A stretch of 64,000 bases of DNA from CAIVAT01 sp049317265 (lineage in GTDB: Bacteria; Bacteroidota; Bacteroidia; Bacteroidales; FEN-979), in the NCBI GenBank assembly GCA_049317265.1, contig JBMOIP010000007.1, forward strand, positions 69,269 to 133,268, read 5' to 3'. The position numbers were made by a program, and so were the translations under genes. Below the pieces are notes generated by a model. That model made no database searches. It was not told the origin of the DNA and saw nothing but the letters and a program-made list of their open reading frames with translations. Within the stretch, counting starts at the first letter, position 1. Every line of letters begins with the position of its first letter. This document shows, piece by piece, positions 34,764 through 44,168 of this stretch.

Positions 34764-36254
34764 ATGAAGAAGATATTCATGATCATCCTGCTATTCACCC
34801 AGGGGTACTCTTTTATCCAGGCACAGACCCCTGAGGATGCGCTTCGCTTTTCCCGGGTCTTTTACAGCGGTACAGCCAGGTTCAACGGATTGGGCGGAGC
34901 ATTTGGAGCCGTTGGCGCAGATTTCTCAACCTTAGCCACAAATCCCGCTGGTCTCGGATTATATTCAGCATCGGAAATGAGTTTCACCCTGGCTCCCACC
35001 ATCGGTTATTCAAGTTCGGAATACAATGGGACAAACACCACTGATTACCGGGTTAATTGTGGCATTGGCAACTTTGGAGTCGTGTTCAACATAAAGCCCT
35101 ATAAAAAAGCCAACTCCAGCGCGGTAAAAGCCATCAATATCGGTTTTGGGATCAACCGCCAGAACGACTTCAACAACAGGGTCGCTGTCCGTGGCCTGAA
35201 CATGGAGAGTTCATTGATGCAGAGTTATGCAAACACCATGAACTCCGAAAACATCCCCCAGGAAGCCTTCAATAATGATTTCAACAACCCTTTTTACAGG
35301 CCTGATCTTGCCTTCGACCTCGGACTTGCCTATAACACCAACCTGGTATATTTTGATTCACTGTTAATGCAATACCGGTGCGATGCAGCGCATGGCGGCG
35401 TTACCCAGGATAAAACCATCGAAACCCGCGGATCGATGAATGAGGCTGATTTTTCGGTTGGGGCAAACATTTCCGACAGGTTCTTTATCGGGATGACCTT
35501 CGGTGTACCTTCAATCAACTACTACGAAAACAGCACCTATCGCGAAACCAGGGCCGTTGATACACTGCGTAACTTCCGGTCCTTAAACTACCAGTATAAC
35601 CTCCACACAAGGGGAACCGGTATTAACTTCAAGTTAGGCGTCATCGGCAAACCTGTTGACTGGTTCAGGATCAGTGCAGCCATACACACCCCGACCTGGT
35701 ACCCAAGCATGCGCGATGAGTGGTACAGCAGCATGCAATCCTCCTTTGATACTGCCTGGTGGGATTCGTTTCAATCCTCGCCGTTGGGTAATTACAGATA
35801 CAGTTTAACAACACCCTTCAAGGCATTGGGTGGCATTGCCTTCATTATCGGAAAATTCGGTCTTGTCAGTGCAGATTATGAATACATCAACTATTCACAG
35901 GCCCGTTTTCATTCATCTGATGACAGTTACAGTGACGTAAACAGTTCCATCAAATCTGATTACAAATCGTGGGGAAACATCCGGGTGGGAACTGAATGGA
36001 GGGTTTCAAACTTCAGTATCCGTGGCGGTATCGGATATTTCAGCAATCCATACCAGGGAAGTCTGAACAGGGGCGAGCGTTACCAGGTTTCCGGGGGTTT
36101 AGGTTACCGGACAAAACATTTCTTTGCAGATGTAACCTATGTCTGGTCAAAGATGACCCAGGACTACTACCTTTATGATGCAAGCCTGGTTAATCCCGCT
36201 TCCATCAGTTACTATACAAATACCGTTTCCACAACGGTTGGGTTCAGGTTTTAG
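34764..36254 (+). CDS. Outer membrane beta-barrel protein (OmpP1/FadL-like)
   Basis: 496 residues from the ATG at 34764; a TTG three codons upstream is less likely. Signal peptide MKKIFMIILLFTQGYSFIQAQ. The N-terminus has FNGLGGAFGAVGADFSTLAT followed by NPAGLGLYSASEMSF, the pattern of OmpP1/FadL/TodX and PorV-type barrels. Alternating strands run to the end, with terminal residue Phe (TTVGFRF). Such proteins carry hydrophobic compounds or assist type IX secretion; which applies here is unknown. It probably shares a transcript with the low-complexity lipoprotein, and its end overlaps the convergent TPR gene by 11 bases. Confidence 0.78.
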   Translation: MKKIFMIILLFTQGYSFIQAQTPEDALRFSRVFYSGTARFNGLGGAFGAVGADFSTLATNPAGLGLYSASEMSFTLAPTIGYSSSEYNGTNTTDYRVNCGIGNFGVVFNIKPYKKANSSAVKAINIGFGINRQNDFNNRVAVRGLNMESSLMQSYANTMNSENIPQEAFNNDFNNPFYRPDLAFDLGLAYNTNLVYFDSLLMQYRCDAAHGGVTQDKTIETRGSMNEADFSVGANISDRFFIGMTFGVPSINYYENSTYRETRAVDTLRNFRSLNYQYNLHTRGTGINFKLGVIGKPVDWFRISAAIHTPTWYPSMRDEWYSSMQSSFDTAWWDSFQSSPLGNYRYSLTTPFKALGGIAFIIGKFGLVSADYEYINYSQARFHSSDDSYSDVNSSIKSDYKSWGNIRVGTEWRVSNFSIRGGIGYFSNPYQGSLNRGERYQVSGGLGYRTKHFFADVTYVWSKMTQDYYLYDASLVNPASISYYTNTVSTTVGFRF

Positions 36255-37794
36255 GCACCATTTTTTTTATCCTGTTCAAACCAGCCTTTGCCTTTTGGTG
36301 AAGGCTGGTTCTGTAATCCGGCGGTTTGAGGGACAAGCAAACCTGGTAAGCGCTGTCGGCCCTGATATAATCTCCCTTGTTTTCATAAAGCAGTCCCATC
36401 TGATAGGCTGCACTGGCTGCAAAATAGTACGGTTCGGTTTTACCCCTTAAGATTGTTTTCTGATAATTTTGGATGGCTTTTATCAAATTCCCTGTCTCAT
36501 GGTAGATCCTTCCCATGCGGTAAGTATATTCAATAAAGTCCTGCTTTGACCTGACAACCAAGGCGACCTGATTATTTAACATCTCCCCGATTGCCAGATT
36601 ATAATAACCGCCATCAAACAGGAGTCTTGCACGTAATAAGATGACATTTGGCAACATGCCTTTCAACGCTTCATTCCCTGCCTGCTTATCTTCATCCACG
36701 GCCGATGCCCCATATAGCAAGACATGGTGCATCAATTTCCTGTACATTCCGGTATCGCCCTTTAACACTGCAATCCAGGCCAGTTTTTGGTAGGCGGAAC
36801 GGGTATAGTTCTGGCCCCGGAAAGTGCTTATAAACCGCTCAAAATAGCTAGAGGCACTATAATCCAACTTGTTAAGTCTTGCCATTCCCTCCAGGTAATC
36901 GAGGTATGCAAAATTAAATGTGTTTTCTGACGGAATCCGCTCATGAAGCACCTGCAAGGCGTCATCGTTGAAACCATTCCTCATGAGAATGGTTGAACGG
37001 GCATAAATCAGGAGCGGACTGTTTAGAAGTGGTTTTCCGATGGACTGGTTTCTGAATAAATTCAGGATTTGAATTGCATCCTTTTTGTTTTTCTGCAGGT
37101 TCAATGTCAGAAATGCAAGATAGAAGGATGCCTGGGTTTTATAGAGCCTGGTTATATTATCGGCGCCGTCATACTCGGCAACTTTGCGAATTTCTCCTAA
37201 CCCGGCTTCCATCGTACCGCTCATTCCAACAATTGAGCTGAGCCATTTGTAGTTGTCGGGCACCAGGCTTACAATCACATGGACCACTCCCAGTCCAACG
37301 TTATTGATTAAAAAGGCAGGGTATTTCAGCCTGTTTTCAGAAAATAAACTGTATGCTTTGCGGATTTCAAAGGCGGCACCGGTATAATCTCCGAATTTAA
37401 GTCGAGCCAATGCCCATTGAAGGTGGACCTCCCCCAGGCAGAAGCGGTACCAGGGAGAGTGTTTATCAGCGCTTTCCAGTGCACTCAGCCGTTCATTTCT
37501 CCTGTTCTTCAACTGGTTATAGACACTTTGTTCCTCGCCGATCACAAGTGTAAGGTAATCAATATAGTTTTCGAGATAAACCGGCAGAAGATTATCCGGA
37601 GCCGCCTGTTTTTCGGTTGAGATCAGTCGTTGTGCTTCTGTGAATCTGAGAGAGATAACAGCTTCATATGCCAGGCGGCAATTCTGGTCGAAGGTGAATT
37701 GGGAGAATGAAAGAGGGAAAAACGATAAAAAGGCGCCAATTACCAGGATTCCCCTGATCAATGGCGCCTTCCAATTGATTGTTCCGGGGAACAT
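36244..37794 (-). CDS. Secreted TPR-repeat protein
   Basis: 516 residues. The start is the ATG at 37794, which overlaps the TGA of the upstream zinc-ribbon gene (TGATG). Signal peptide near residues 12-32 (IRGILVIGAFLSFFPLSFSQ). The remainder is alpha-helical with degenerate TPRs; the clearest are near the C-terminus (YRMGRIYHETGNLIKAIQNY and YQMGLLYENKGDYIRADSAY). Probably a periplasmic scaffold or an outer-membrane-associated helper; no specific function is recognised. It is the third gene of the Nif3 / zinc-ribbon / TPR operon. Confidence 0.75.
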   Translation of the reverse strand: MFPGTINWKAPLIRGILVIGAFLSFFPLSFSQFTFDQNCRLAYEAVISLRFTEAQRLISTEKQAAPDNLLPVYLENYIDYLTLVIGEEQSVYNQLKNRRNERLSALESADKHSPWYRFCLGEVHLQWALARLKFGDYTGAAFEIRKAYSLFSENRLKYPAFLINNVGLGVVHVIVSLVPDNYKWLSSIVGMSGTMEAGLGEIRKVAEYDGADNITRLYKTQASFYLAFLTLNLQKNKKDAIQILNLFRNQSIGKPLLNSPLLIYARSTILMRNGFNDDALQVLHERIPSENTFNFAYLDYLEGMARLNKLDYSASSYFERFISTFRGQNYTRSAYQKLAWIAVLKGDTGMYRKLMHHVLLYGASAVDEDKQAGNEALKGMLPNVILLRARLLFDGGYYNLAIGEMLNNQVALVVRSKQDFIEYTYRMGRIYHETGNLIKAIQNYQKTILRGKTEPYYFAASAAYQMGLLYENKGDYIRADSAYQVCLSLKPPDYRTSLHQKAKAGLNRIKKMVPKT

Positions 37795-38711
37795 CAATGC
37801 ATCGCGTTCACAATTCCATCATCAACCAGGATACGACCGCAATATTCGCAAACAATGATTTTTTTGTGCATCCTGATATCGAGCTGATGTTGCGGTGGGA
37901 TTTTATTGAAACAACCGCCGCAGGCATCCCTTTCAATCTGAACTACGGCAAGTCCATTCCGTGCATTTTTCCGGATCCTTGAGTAGGCAGTGAGCAGTCG
38001 TTCTTCAATAAATTGCTTGTTATTATCAGAGTTAACGATCAGGTCGTTTTCTTCTTTCTCTGTTTCGGCAATGATATCATCCAGTTCATTGCGCTTAATT
38101 TCAAGGTCATTTTTGCGATCCTGGAGCAACTTCTGATACCTTTCGATCTCTTCCTTTTTCAACTCTAAAGTTGCCTGGAACTCCCTTCCCCTTTTTTCCG
38201 ATAATTGAATTTCAAGATTCTGGTATTCAATCTCCTTGGTCAATGAATCGTACTCACGGTTATTGCGGACGTTCATTTGCTGATCTTCATATTTTTTTAT
38301 CAATGCCATCGCATCCTTCACAGAGGTCTTCTTTTCCGCAATGGATTTCTCCATCGCCAAAGTCTCCTGGATATGGTTATCAACCCGTGTTTCAAGTCCG
38401 GCGATTTCATCTTCAAGGTCCTGGACCTCCAGTGGCAGTTCTCCTCGGATGATCCTGATTTTATCAACCTGTGAATCAACCTGCTGCAAGCTATAAAGAG
38501 CGATTAATTTTTTTTCAATCGTGATTTCGGTCTTGTCATCACCACCCTCCGGTTTGGATTTGGGAGCAACCTTTGCAACAACATTTTCTTCGATCACCTC
38601 TTCAATTTTTGCTTCTTCGGGTGTTGCCGGAACAGCCTCATTCGCAACAGGTTTCTTTGCTAATTTAGACGGTTTGGAGGTAGCTATTGGCTTGCCTGGT
38701 GTTTTTGCCAT
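37794..38711 (-). CDS. Coiled-coil protein with C-terminal C4 zinc ribbon (DUF164 type)
   Basis: 305 residues. Residues 1-60 are a Pro/Ala/Lys/Glu-rich low-complexity extension, followed by a long coiled coil (residues 65-245) and a C4-type zinc ribbon with CGGC near residue 263 and CEYCG near 289. This architecture, resembling a helical hairpin with a terminal zinc ribbon, is conserved next to Nif3 genes in Bacteroidota and in other phyla, but its function is not established; a nucleic-acid-binding role is often guessed. The low-complexity start is longer than in most homologues I recall. Confidence 0.82.
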   Translation of the reverse strand: MAKTPGKPIATSKPSKLAKKPVANEAVPATPEEAKIEEVIEENVVAKVAPKSKPEGGDDKTEITIEKKLIALYSLQQVDSQVDKIRIIRGELPLEVQDLEDEIAGLETRVDNHIQETLAMEKSIAEKKTSVKDAMALIKKYEDQQMNVRNNREYDSLTKEIEYQNLEIQLSEKRGREFQATLELKKEEIERYQKLLQDRKNDLEIKRNELDDIIAETEKEENDLIVNSDNNKQFIEERLLTAYSRIRKNARNGLAVVQIERDACGGCFNKIPPQHQLDIRMHKKIIVCEYCGRILVDDGIVNAMH

Positions 38712-38721
38712 AAACTCTTTT

Positions 38722-39816
38722 TTATAAATAATGAACAGGATTGGTATTTACTTCTGAAATAAGGAATGCAAAATTAGGAAATTTTTCTGTAAGCGCAGCA
38801 TAAAGCCATTCTTTTACCCCTTGCTCACTTTCATAATGGCCAATATCAGCGAGAAGGATCTTGTTCTCCATATCAAAGAAATCGTGGTATTTCAAATCTG
38901 CGGTAAGGAAAATATCGGCTTTTGCGCTGATTGCTTCCCTGATCAGAAAACTTCCTGAACCTGTGCACAATGCAACCCTCTTCAATGGTTTGAGCAGGAA
39001 TGGGGTGTGTCTTACCACGGGAATATCCAGGTTTTTTTTGACCAGACGAAGGAACGCGGCTTCGTCAGACGTTTCGTCCAGTTCCCCTATGAGCCCCGCA
39101 CCTGCATCCTTCAGTTCATTATTGAGTGGAATCAGGTCATAGGCAACCTCTTCATAGGGATGTGCCGCCAGCATAGCCTTTAATATCCCGGATTCAAGAT
39201 ATTGTGGAAAAATAACTTCAATTTTAGTTTCTGGTTCAACATGGAGGGTGTTTTTTTCTCCAACAAATGGTGAAGCCAGGTCGGAAGCCCGGAAGGTGCC
39301 GTCGCCCAATGAATTATAACTGCAACAATCATAATTGCCGATCTGACCGGCCCCGGCCTCAAACATGGCTTTTCTCACTTCTTCTGCCTGGCCAACCGGG
39401 CAAAACACAACCAGTTTAACCAGTAACCCGCGTTTGGGACTCAGGATGCGATACCTGGTGATTCCCAGCTGGTTAAGGACCCAGGCATTCAACCCGTGAG
39501 GCGTGTTGTCAAGGTTTGTATGAATGGCATAAATTGCAACATCGTTCCGGATTGCTTCAGTAAGGATGGTGGTTTCCGGCAGTCCCCTGGTGAGTTTTTT
39601 CAACCCCTTGAAAATAAAAGGATGGTGTGAAATGATCAGGTTGCATTGCCTTAGTATAGCCTCGTTCATCACTTCAGGGGTCAGATCAAGGCACAACAAT
39701 GCTTTTGTGATATCGGCTTCAGGGTTCCCGAGCAGCAGTCCGCAATTATCATAATCCTCTTGGAGAGGCAGCGGAGAGATGGATTCAAGGTATTGAGTAA
39801 CTGCGGCAATTTTCAT
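38722..39816 (-). CDS. Nif3-like dinuclear metal centre protein
   Basis: 364 residues, the long form with an inserted PII-like domain. The N-terminal half has EDYDNCGLLLGNP and NLIISHHPFIFKGLKKLT with the His pair of the metal site. The insert spans about residues 130-235 (LVKLVVFCPVGQAEEVRKAM). The C-terminal half has ADIFLTADLKYHDFFDME and DIGHYESEQGVKEW with the remaining ligands. The family forms hexameric toroids; proposed roles include GTP cyclohydrolase-like chemistry, but none is settled. It is the first gene of a three-gene operon. Confidence 0.9.
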   Translation of the reverse strand: MKIAAVTQYLESISPLPLQEDYDNCGLLLGNPEADITKALLCLDLTPEVMNEAILRQCNLIISHHPFIFKGLKKLTRGLPETTILTEAIRNDVAIYAIHTNLDNTPHGLNAWVLNQLGITRYRILSPKRGLLVKLVVFCPVGQAEEVRKAMFEAGAGQIGNYDCCSYNSLGDGTFRASDLASPFVGEKNTLHVEPETKIEVIFPQYLESGILKAMLAAHPYEEVAYDLIPLNNELKDAGAGLIGELDETSDEAAFLRLVKKNLDIPVVRHTPFLLKPLKRVALCTGSGSFLIREAISAKADIFLTADLKYHDFFDMENKILLADIGHYESEQGVKEWLYAALTEKFPNFAFLISEVNTNPVHYL

Positions 39817-39836
39817 TTCGGTACCATTTCAAAATT

Positions 39837-39844
39837 CAAAGGTA
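39837..39844 (-). promoter_or_regulatory. Promoter -7 element for the Nif3 operon
   Basis: TACCTTTG on the minus strand, 20 bases before the ATG at 39816. Confidence 0.6.
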
Positions 39845-40012
39845 CACATTTTCACCAATAATATTGACCATCAGTGACAACAGTTTCAAACCTCACGAAA
39901 TCGTGCTGATGGCGCAGGGTGTTCATAACATTGTTAAAAAGTAAACCATACAAATTGAATTGGGAGGGTAAAAATTCCAAATTTTGACAATTAATCTGAA
40001 CCTGACGGGAAT

Positions 40013-40417
40013 ATGAAAAAATCAGTGATTTTTGTTGTGGATAAAAATCCGGCACACAGGAACCTTATTAAATTCAACTTTGAGAGAAACCGGTTTACGA
40101 ATGTCCATGCGTTTCCCACTGCAGAAGAGTGCCTTTACCGCATGCAGAAAAAGGTGATTCCCGATTTTGTGGTTACCGGTTTTTTCATAGAGTGTCATTC
40201 GCGCTTTGATTTTTTACACCAGATTCTCGCCATTTCCCCATCCTGCGGGGTTGTGTTTTTTGACAACTTTGAGGATCGGGAATTTGCCAACAGGCTTATA
40301 GAAGCGGGAGCAAGAGACTATGTAGTCAAAACCAAGGATCCCGATGCCGGAATTTCTGAACTTCTAAAAAATGTAACGTACCTTGCCAGAGAAAAGCGCA
40401 TGATGGGCGTGCAATAA
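40013..40417 (+). CDS. Stand-alone degenerate response-regulator receiver
   Basis: 134 residues with a CheY-like fold pattern. Beta-1 is SVIFVVDKNPAHR, with Asp10 kept but the second acidic residue replaced by Lys11. Beta-3 is PDFVVTGFF, where the phospho-acceptor Asp is Thr55. Beta-4 GVVFFDN lacks the usual Thr/Ser. Beta-5 ARDYVVKT keeps Lys106. It therefore cannot be phosphorylated in the standard way and is probably a pseudo-receiver acting through protein contacts. It stands alone, with no kinase or output domain nearby, 26 bases upstream of lpxK. Confidence 0.75.
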   Translation: MKKSVIFVVDKNPAHRNLIKFNFERNRFTNVHAFPTAEECLYRMQKKVIPDFVVTGFFIECHSRFDFLHQILAISPSCGVVFFDNFEDREFANRLIEAGARDYVVKTKDPDAGISELLKNVTYLAREKRMMGVQ

Positions 40418-40443
40418 TTTTCCTTAATTTAGGAGGTTCAATT

Positions 40444-41511
40444 ATGACACGTATCCTGCAGGTTATATTGTTCCCTTTTTCGTTATGTTATGGCTTGGTC
40501 ATGCATGCCAGGAATCTATTGTTTGACCTGCATATCCTGCCCTCCCGGACATATGACAGGCCAGTGATTTCCGTTGGCAACCTAACCGTTGGGGGTACCG
40601 GAAAGACCCCCCATATCGAATACCTCATCAGGCTGTTATCTTCAAGTTTCCAGATTGCCACCCTCAGCCGGGGCTATGGCAGGAAGAGCAGCGGTTTCAT
40701 TGTAGCATCAGAGCAATCCGGAGTGACAGACATCGGGGACGAACCACTTCAATTTTATAAAAAATTCGCATCTGTTAAGGTTGCCGTTGATGAAAAACGA
40801 CGACGGGGGATCAATCTCCTGCTTGAGCATTTTCCCAGCCTGGGTGTAATCCTCCTCGATGACGCTTTTCAGCACCGCTATGTGAAGCCAGGATTATCGA
40901 TCCTGCTGACCGATTACCACCTTCCCTACTCCGACGACCTGGTTCTGCCATCGGGAACACTGCGCGAGTTTCGCACCGGTGCATCCCGGGCCGACATCAT
41001 TATTGTAACAAAGACGCCAAAGATTTTTTCGCCTATCACACGACGGCGGATTATTGAAGATTTAAAGCCATCAGCCCATCAAAGGATATTTTTCTCATAC
41101 ATCACCTATTCAGAACCGATTTTGGTTTTCAGTAACCAGGAGCTGACTTTCCCATCAAGGGCGACCAATATTCTGCTGTTCACCGGTATTGCAAACGATT
41201 ATCCATTGCGGGAGCATTTGGAACGAATGTGCAGCGAGCTGGTTGTGATGAAATTTGCTGACCATCATGCATATACTGTCAGGGATATTGAGGAAATTTC
41301 GAAAAAGTTCCAGGATCTGCCCACCCAGAAAAAAGTAATCGTCACTACGGAAAAGGACATGATGCGGTTGAAAACTCCGGAACTTAGCTCTTATTTGAAA
41401 AATTTACCGTTATTTTGCGTTCCCATGGCAATTGACTTTCATGGGACCGACAGAGAAAATTTTGATAACGAGATTGAGCGATATGTTAAAAAAAATCAAA
41501 GAGACGATTGA
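40444..41511 (+). CDS. lpxK: Tetraacyldisaccharide 4'-kinase LpxK
   Basis: 355 residues. An N-terminal membrane-associated helix precedes the Walker A motif ISVGNLTVGGTGKTPHIEYL near residues 43-62. LSRGYGRKSSGF and the Walker-B-like VILLDDAFQHRYVKPGLSI follow; TTEKDMMRL near residue 302 is also conserved in LpxK. It phosphorylates the 4' position of the lipid A disaccharide on the inner membrane. The 3' end overlaps punA by 29 bases. A complete lipid A pathway is therefore expected in this organism. Confidence 0.95.
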   Translation: MTRILQVILFPFSLCYGLVMHARNLLFDLHILPSRTYDRPVISVGNLTVGGTGKTPHIEYLIRLLSSSFQIATLSRGYGRKSSGFIVASEQSGVTDIGDEPLQFYKKFASVKVAVDEKRRRGINLLLEHFPSLGVILLDDAFQHRYVKPGLSILLTDYHLPYSDDLVLPSGTLREFRTGASRADIIIVTKTPKIFSPITRRRIIEDLKPSAHQRIFFSYITYSEPILVFSNQELTFPSRATNILLFTGIANDYPLREHLERMCSELVVMKFADHHAYTVRDIEEISKKFQDLPTQKKVIVTTEKDMMRLKTPELSSYLKNLPLFCVPMAIDFHGTDRENFDNEIERYVKKNQRDD

Positions 41512-42292
41512 TTACCTGGAAAGCAAAATTTCCATCAAACCTGAAGTTGGCATCATCCTTGGCACCGGCCTCGGCGGTCTTGTCAATGAAATTTCCATTC
41601 AGCATACCCTGCCTTATGAAGATATTCCTAACTTTCCAGTTTCAACCGTTGCCGGGCATCATGGCCAGCTGATCTTTGGCACCATGGGCGGAAAGAACAT
41701 TGTGGCCATGCAGGGAAGGTTTCACTACTATGAAGGATATACGATGCAGGAGATCTCCTTTCCGGTGGTTGTCATGAAGTTCCTTGGCATCGAACTGCTT
41801 GTGCTTTCAAATGCCAGTGGTGGGGTGAATCCCGACTTTGAAGTTGGCGACATCATGGTGATCAGCGACCATATCAACCTGATGAAGGACAACCCGCTGA
41901 TTGGTAAAAATGATGATGCAGTTGGCACACGGTTTCCTGATATGGGCAATGCGTATGATGCTGCACTTGTTGCCAAGGCATTTGAAATTGCGGCGAAACA
42001 CGGAATAAAATTGCAAAAGGGTGTCTATGCAGCCGTTTCAGGTCCTACCTATGAAACACCGGCAGAGTATCATTACATCAGGGTTATAGGGGCTGATGCC
42101 GTGGGAATGTCTACTGTTCCGGAAGTAATAGCAGCCAGGCATATGGGATTAAAGTGCTTTGCCGTTTCGATTATTTCCGATCTTGGTGTTCCGGGTAAGA
42201 TTGTTGAAATTACCCACAAACATGTAATTGATGCTGCCAGCGCTGTAGAACCACTTATGACCAGGATCATCAGGGAGATGATTGCGGGATAA
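41483..42292 (+). CDS. punA: Purine nucleoside phosphorylase
   Basis: 269 residues from the ATG at 41483 (MLKKIKETIDYLESKI); an in-frame ATG at 41432 would lie deep inside lpxK. PNP-I motifs are VGIILGTGLGGLVNEI, VAGHHGQLIFG with the phosphate-binding His, FHYYEGYTMQEISFPV, LVLSNASGGVNPDFEVGDIM, and SGPTYETPAEYHYIRVIGAD with the conserved Glu of the base site. It is the trimeric, GuA-preferring type by length. It splits purine nucleosides with phosphate to free base and ribose-1-phosphate. It overlaps lpxK by 29 bases, so it is likely co-transcribed. Confidence 0.93.
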   Translation: MLKKIKETIDYLESKISIKPEVGIILGTGLGGLVNEISIQHTLPYEDIPNFPVSTVAGHHGQLIFGTMGGKNIVAMQGRFHYYEGYTMQEISFPVVVMKFLGIELLVLSNASGGVNPDFEVGDIMVISDHINLMKDNPLIGKNDDAVGTRFPDMGNAYDAALVAKAFEIAAKHGIKLQKGVYAAVSGPTYETPAEYHYIRVIGADAVGMSTVPEVIAARHMGLKCFAVSIISDLGVPGKIVEITHKHVIDAASAVEPLMTRIIREMIAG

Positions 42293-42311
42293 CTGCATCT
42301 ATTTCCCGCCT

Positions 42312-42800
42312 TCAGTTTATAGTGACATCGAGCACCTTGATTTTCCAGCCCTTGCCGGTATTACATCGTTTCTGGCTCAGCGAGATGGATATAATACCAG
42401 CGCCCAGCATTGACCCGGAGATGATGAACATGTCGGGTGTGAACACCTGTTCATTGTTAATGAGGTGATTGAAAGTGACAATGGCAAAAATGGCTACACC
42501 CCCGATGCCAACAATCCTGCCAAACTTTTTAGGGAAGGAGAATTGCTTGTAAACGGAACCTATTTCCCCCAACCTGACATCAAAAGGACGAAGTTCTGAA
42601 ACTGATATACTACTGTCGCGGATCGCCCACAACTTGCCTTTCAACAAAGTATCCTGTTTTGAAACCCTGAGTTTTATATAGTCGCCGGTGTGATAGAAAT
42701 ACCTTCGTGGCGAACCGATTTTCTCAACCAGCAAGGTCTTTTGTGCACAGACAAAGCCTGACACAAAACAAAACACCAGCAACAGGAGGATTTTCTTCAT
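42312..42800 (-). CDS. Hypothetical secreted membrane protein
   Basis: 162 residues. Signal peptide MKKILLLLVFCFVSGFVCAQ. The middle (residues 25-90) is a short beta-rich region (FYHTGDYIKLRVSKQDTLLK), followed by two hydrophobic segments near residues 96-113 and 125-142. No known domain is recognised. It lies convergent with punA and divergent from the LpxR-like gene, 60 bases away. The strong signal peptide and the codon use, similar to its neighbours, support a real gene. Confidence 0.7.
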   Translation of the reverse strand: MKKILLLLVFCFVSGFVCAQKTLLVEKIGSPRRYFYHTGDYIKLRVSKQDTLLKGKLWAIRDSSISVSELRPFDVRLGEIGSVYKQFSFPKKFGRIVGIGGVAIFAIVTFNHLINNEQVFTPDMFIISGSMLGAGIISISLSQKRCNTGKGWKIKVLDVTIN

Positions 42801-42844
42801 TTCTTGAACGGATATGTAAAGATAAAAAAAAAACAGTAATTGAT

Positions 42845-42852
42845 TACCTTTG
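42845..42852 (+). promoter_or_regulatory. Promoter -7 element for the LpxR-like gene
   Basis: TACCTTTG, only eight bases before the ATG at 42861, which implies a very short mRNA leader. Confidence 0.55.
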
Positions 42853-42860
42853 CAACCAAC

Positions 42861-44162
42861 ATGAAAAAAGGGCTGATCTTCTTTTTTTTTCTTTTATTGT
42901 TCACTCAGTGTGAAAAGGTTGTAGATTCTCCTAAAACCATCAAGGGAGATTCCCGACCCAGATACAATTTGGAAGTTCCCCATGCCGGCCTGGGGAAGGC
43001 CTCATCTGCTACGGTACAATCAGATATTTTGAACGAGCCCCTCCGAAGTAAAAAAAAAAGGAGTACACGAAAGAACAGCCCGGTAATTGACACATCAGAC
43101 AGTTCAGGCAGACCGGAGATCAGAAGGTCTGATTCCATTTTCCTTATCCGCCTGAAGTATTTGCGTTCACAGGGAATCGAGCCTGACCTAAATGAAAGGG
43201 TAAGCAACGAGTATCTTTTTTCACCGGCTGATTATGGTAAAACCCGGTCCATCATTACCCTCAGCCGAGAATCCTTTCTGAAAATCGGGTTTGACAATGA
43301 CATCCTTGATTACACCGACCGTTTTTACACCAACGGGATCAAGATTGCACTCATTACCCCCGGACTGAATAAAAATCCAGTGAGCCGGATATTGCTGCCA
43401 TATCATCGTTCAGGGATGAACTATTATGGCATATCACTGGTTCAGAACATGTTCACCCCATCGACCACCAAAACCGGCGGGATTTTATATGGCGACAGAC
43501 CTTACGCAGCCTATCTTTATATCGGGAGTTTTAAAATCACGAATGATTCTGTCCATAAATTCAGGCAAACCAGTGAGCTGGATGCAGGAATTATCGGACC
43601 AAATTCATACGGTGAATGGGTACAGCGCTCATTTCACAATGCCGTTCCAACCAACAATGAACCGCTGGGCTGGGAGTTCCAGATACAGAACGACCTGGTT
43701 CTGAACTATTCAGCAGGGATTGAACAAGGTATCTTAAGCAGTCGAAATGTTGAAATCATTGTCTCGGCAAACGGCTCCCTTGGGACGCTCCAGACCAACC
43801 TGTCGGGTGGTGGAATGATAAGAGCAGGTTTATTAAACCCCTATTTTGCGAACCTTGGCCTTGCTAAAAAAGCCCTGCTACAAAAAGCAGGATTAAGAAA
43901 TATACAATTTTACATCTTCCTGAAAGGTTCCGGAGAGCTGGTTGGTTATGATGCCACCCTGCAGGGCGGTCTGTTTAACAAATCCAGCTCCTACACACTC
44001 TCCTCCGGACAGATATCCAGGGCGGTTTTCCATGGAAGCGGGGGGTTGACCTTTACATACAACGGCATCAGCCTGGATGTTGAACAATTCATGCTGAGTC
44101 CTGAGTTTCACGATGGCTGGTGGCATAAATGGGTGCATATTGCATTGACGTTCTGCTTGTAA
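42861..44162 (+). CDS. LpxR-like lipid A deacylase, lipoprotein form
   Basis: 433 residues from the ATG at 42861. The N-terminus MKKGLIFFFFLLLFTQC is a lipoprotein signal with the lipid Cys at residue 17. Residues 20-120 are a basic Ser/Lys-rich linker. From about 140 the barrel domain matches LpxR: FDNDILDYTDRFYTNGIKI (Asn146, Asp147), GDRPYAAYLYIG and IGPNSYGEWVQ with the downstream His. LpxR in Salmonella removes the 3'-acyloxyacyl group from lipid A in the outer membrane. The lipobox plus long linker ahead of a barrel is unusual. Activity is inferred from these motifs. Confidence 0.78.
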   Translation: MKKGLIFFFFLLLFTQCEKVVDSPKTIKGDSRPRYNLEVPHAGLGKASSATVQSDILNEPLRSKKKRSTRKNSPVIDTSDSSGRPEIRRSDSIFLIRLKYLRSQGIEPDLNERVSNEYLFSPADYGKTRSIITLSRESFLKIGFDNDILDYTDRFYTNGIKIALITPGLNKNPVSRILLPYHRSGMNYYGISLVQNMFTPSTTKTGGILYGDRPYAAYLYIGSFKITNDSVHKFRQTSELDAGIIGPNSYGEWVQRSFHNAVPTNNEPLGWEFQIQNDLVLNYSAGIEQGILSSRNVEIIVSANGSLGTLQTNLSGGGMIRAGLLNPYFANLGLAKKALLQKAGLRNIQFYIFLKGSGELVGYDATLQGGLFNKSSSYTLSSGQISRAVFHGSGGLTFTYNGISLDVEQFMLSPEFHDGWWHKWVHIALTFCL

Positions 44163-44168
44163 TAATAC

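Noticed and set aside
34010..34834. A 274-residue frame overlapping the low-complexity lipoprotein
   Set aside because: It is in a different frame of a Ser/Arg-rich gene whose own frame has a signal peptide and repeats; such composition opens other frames by chance.
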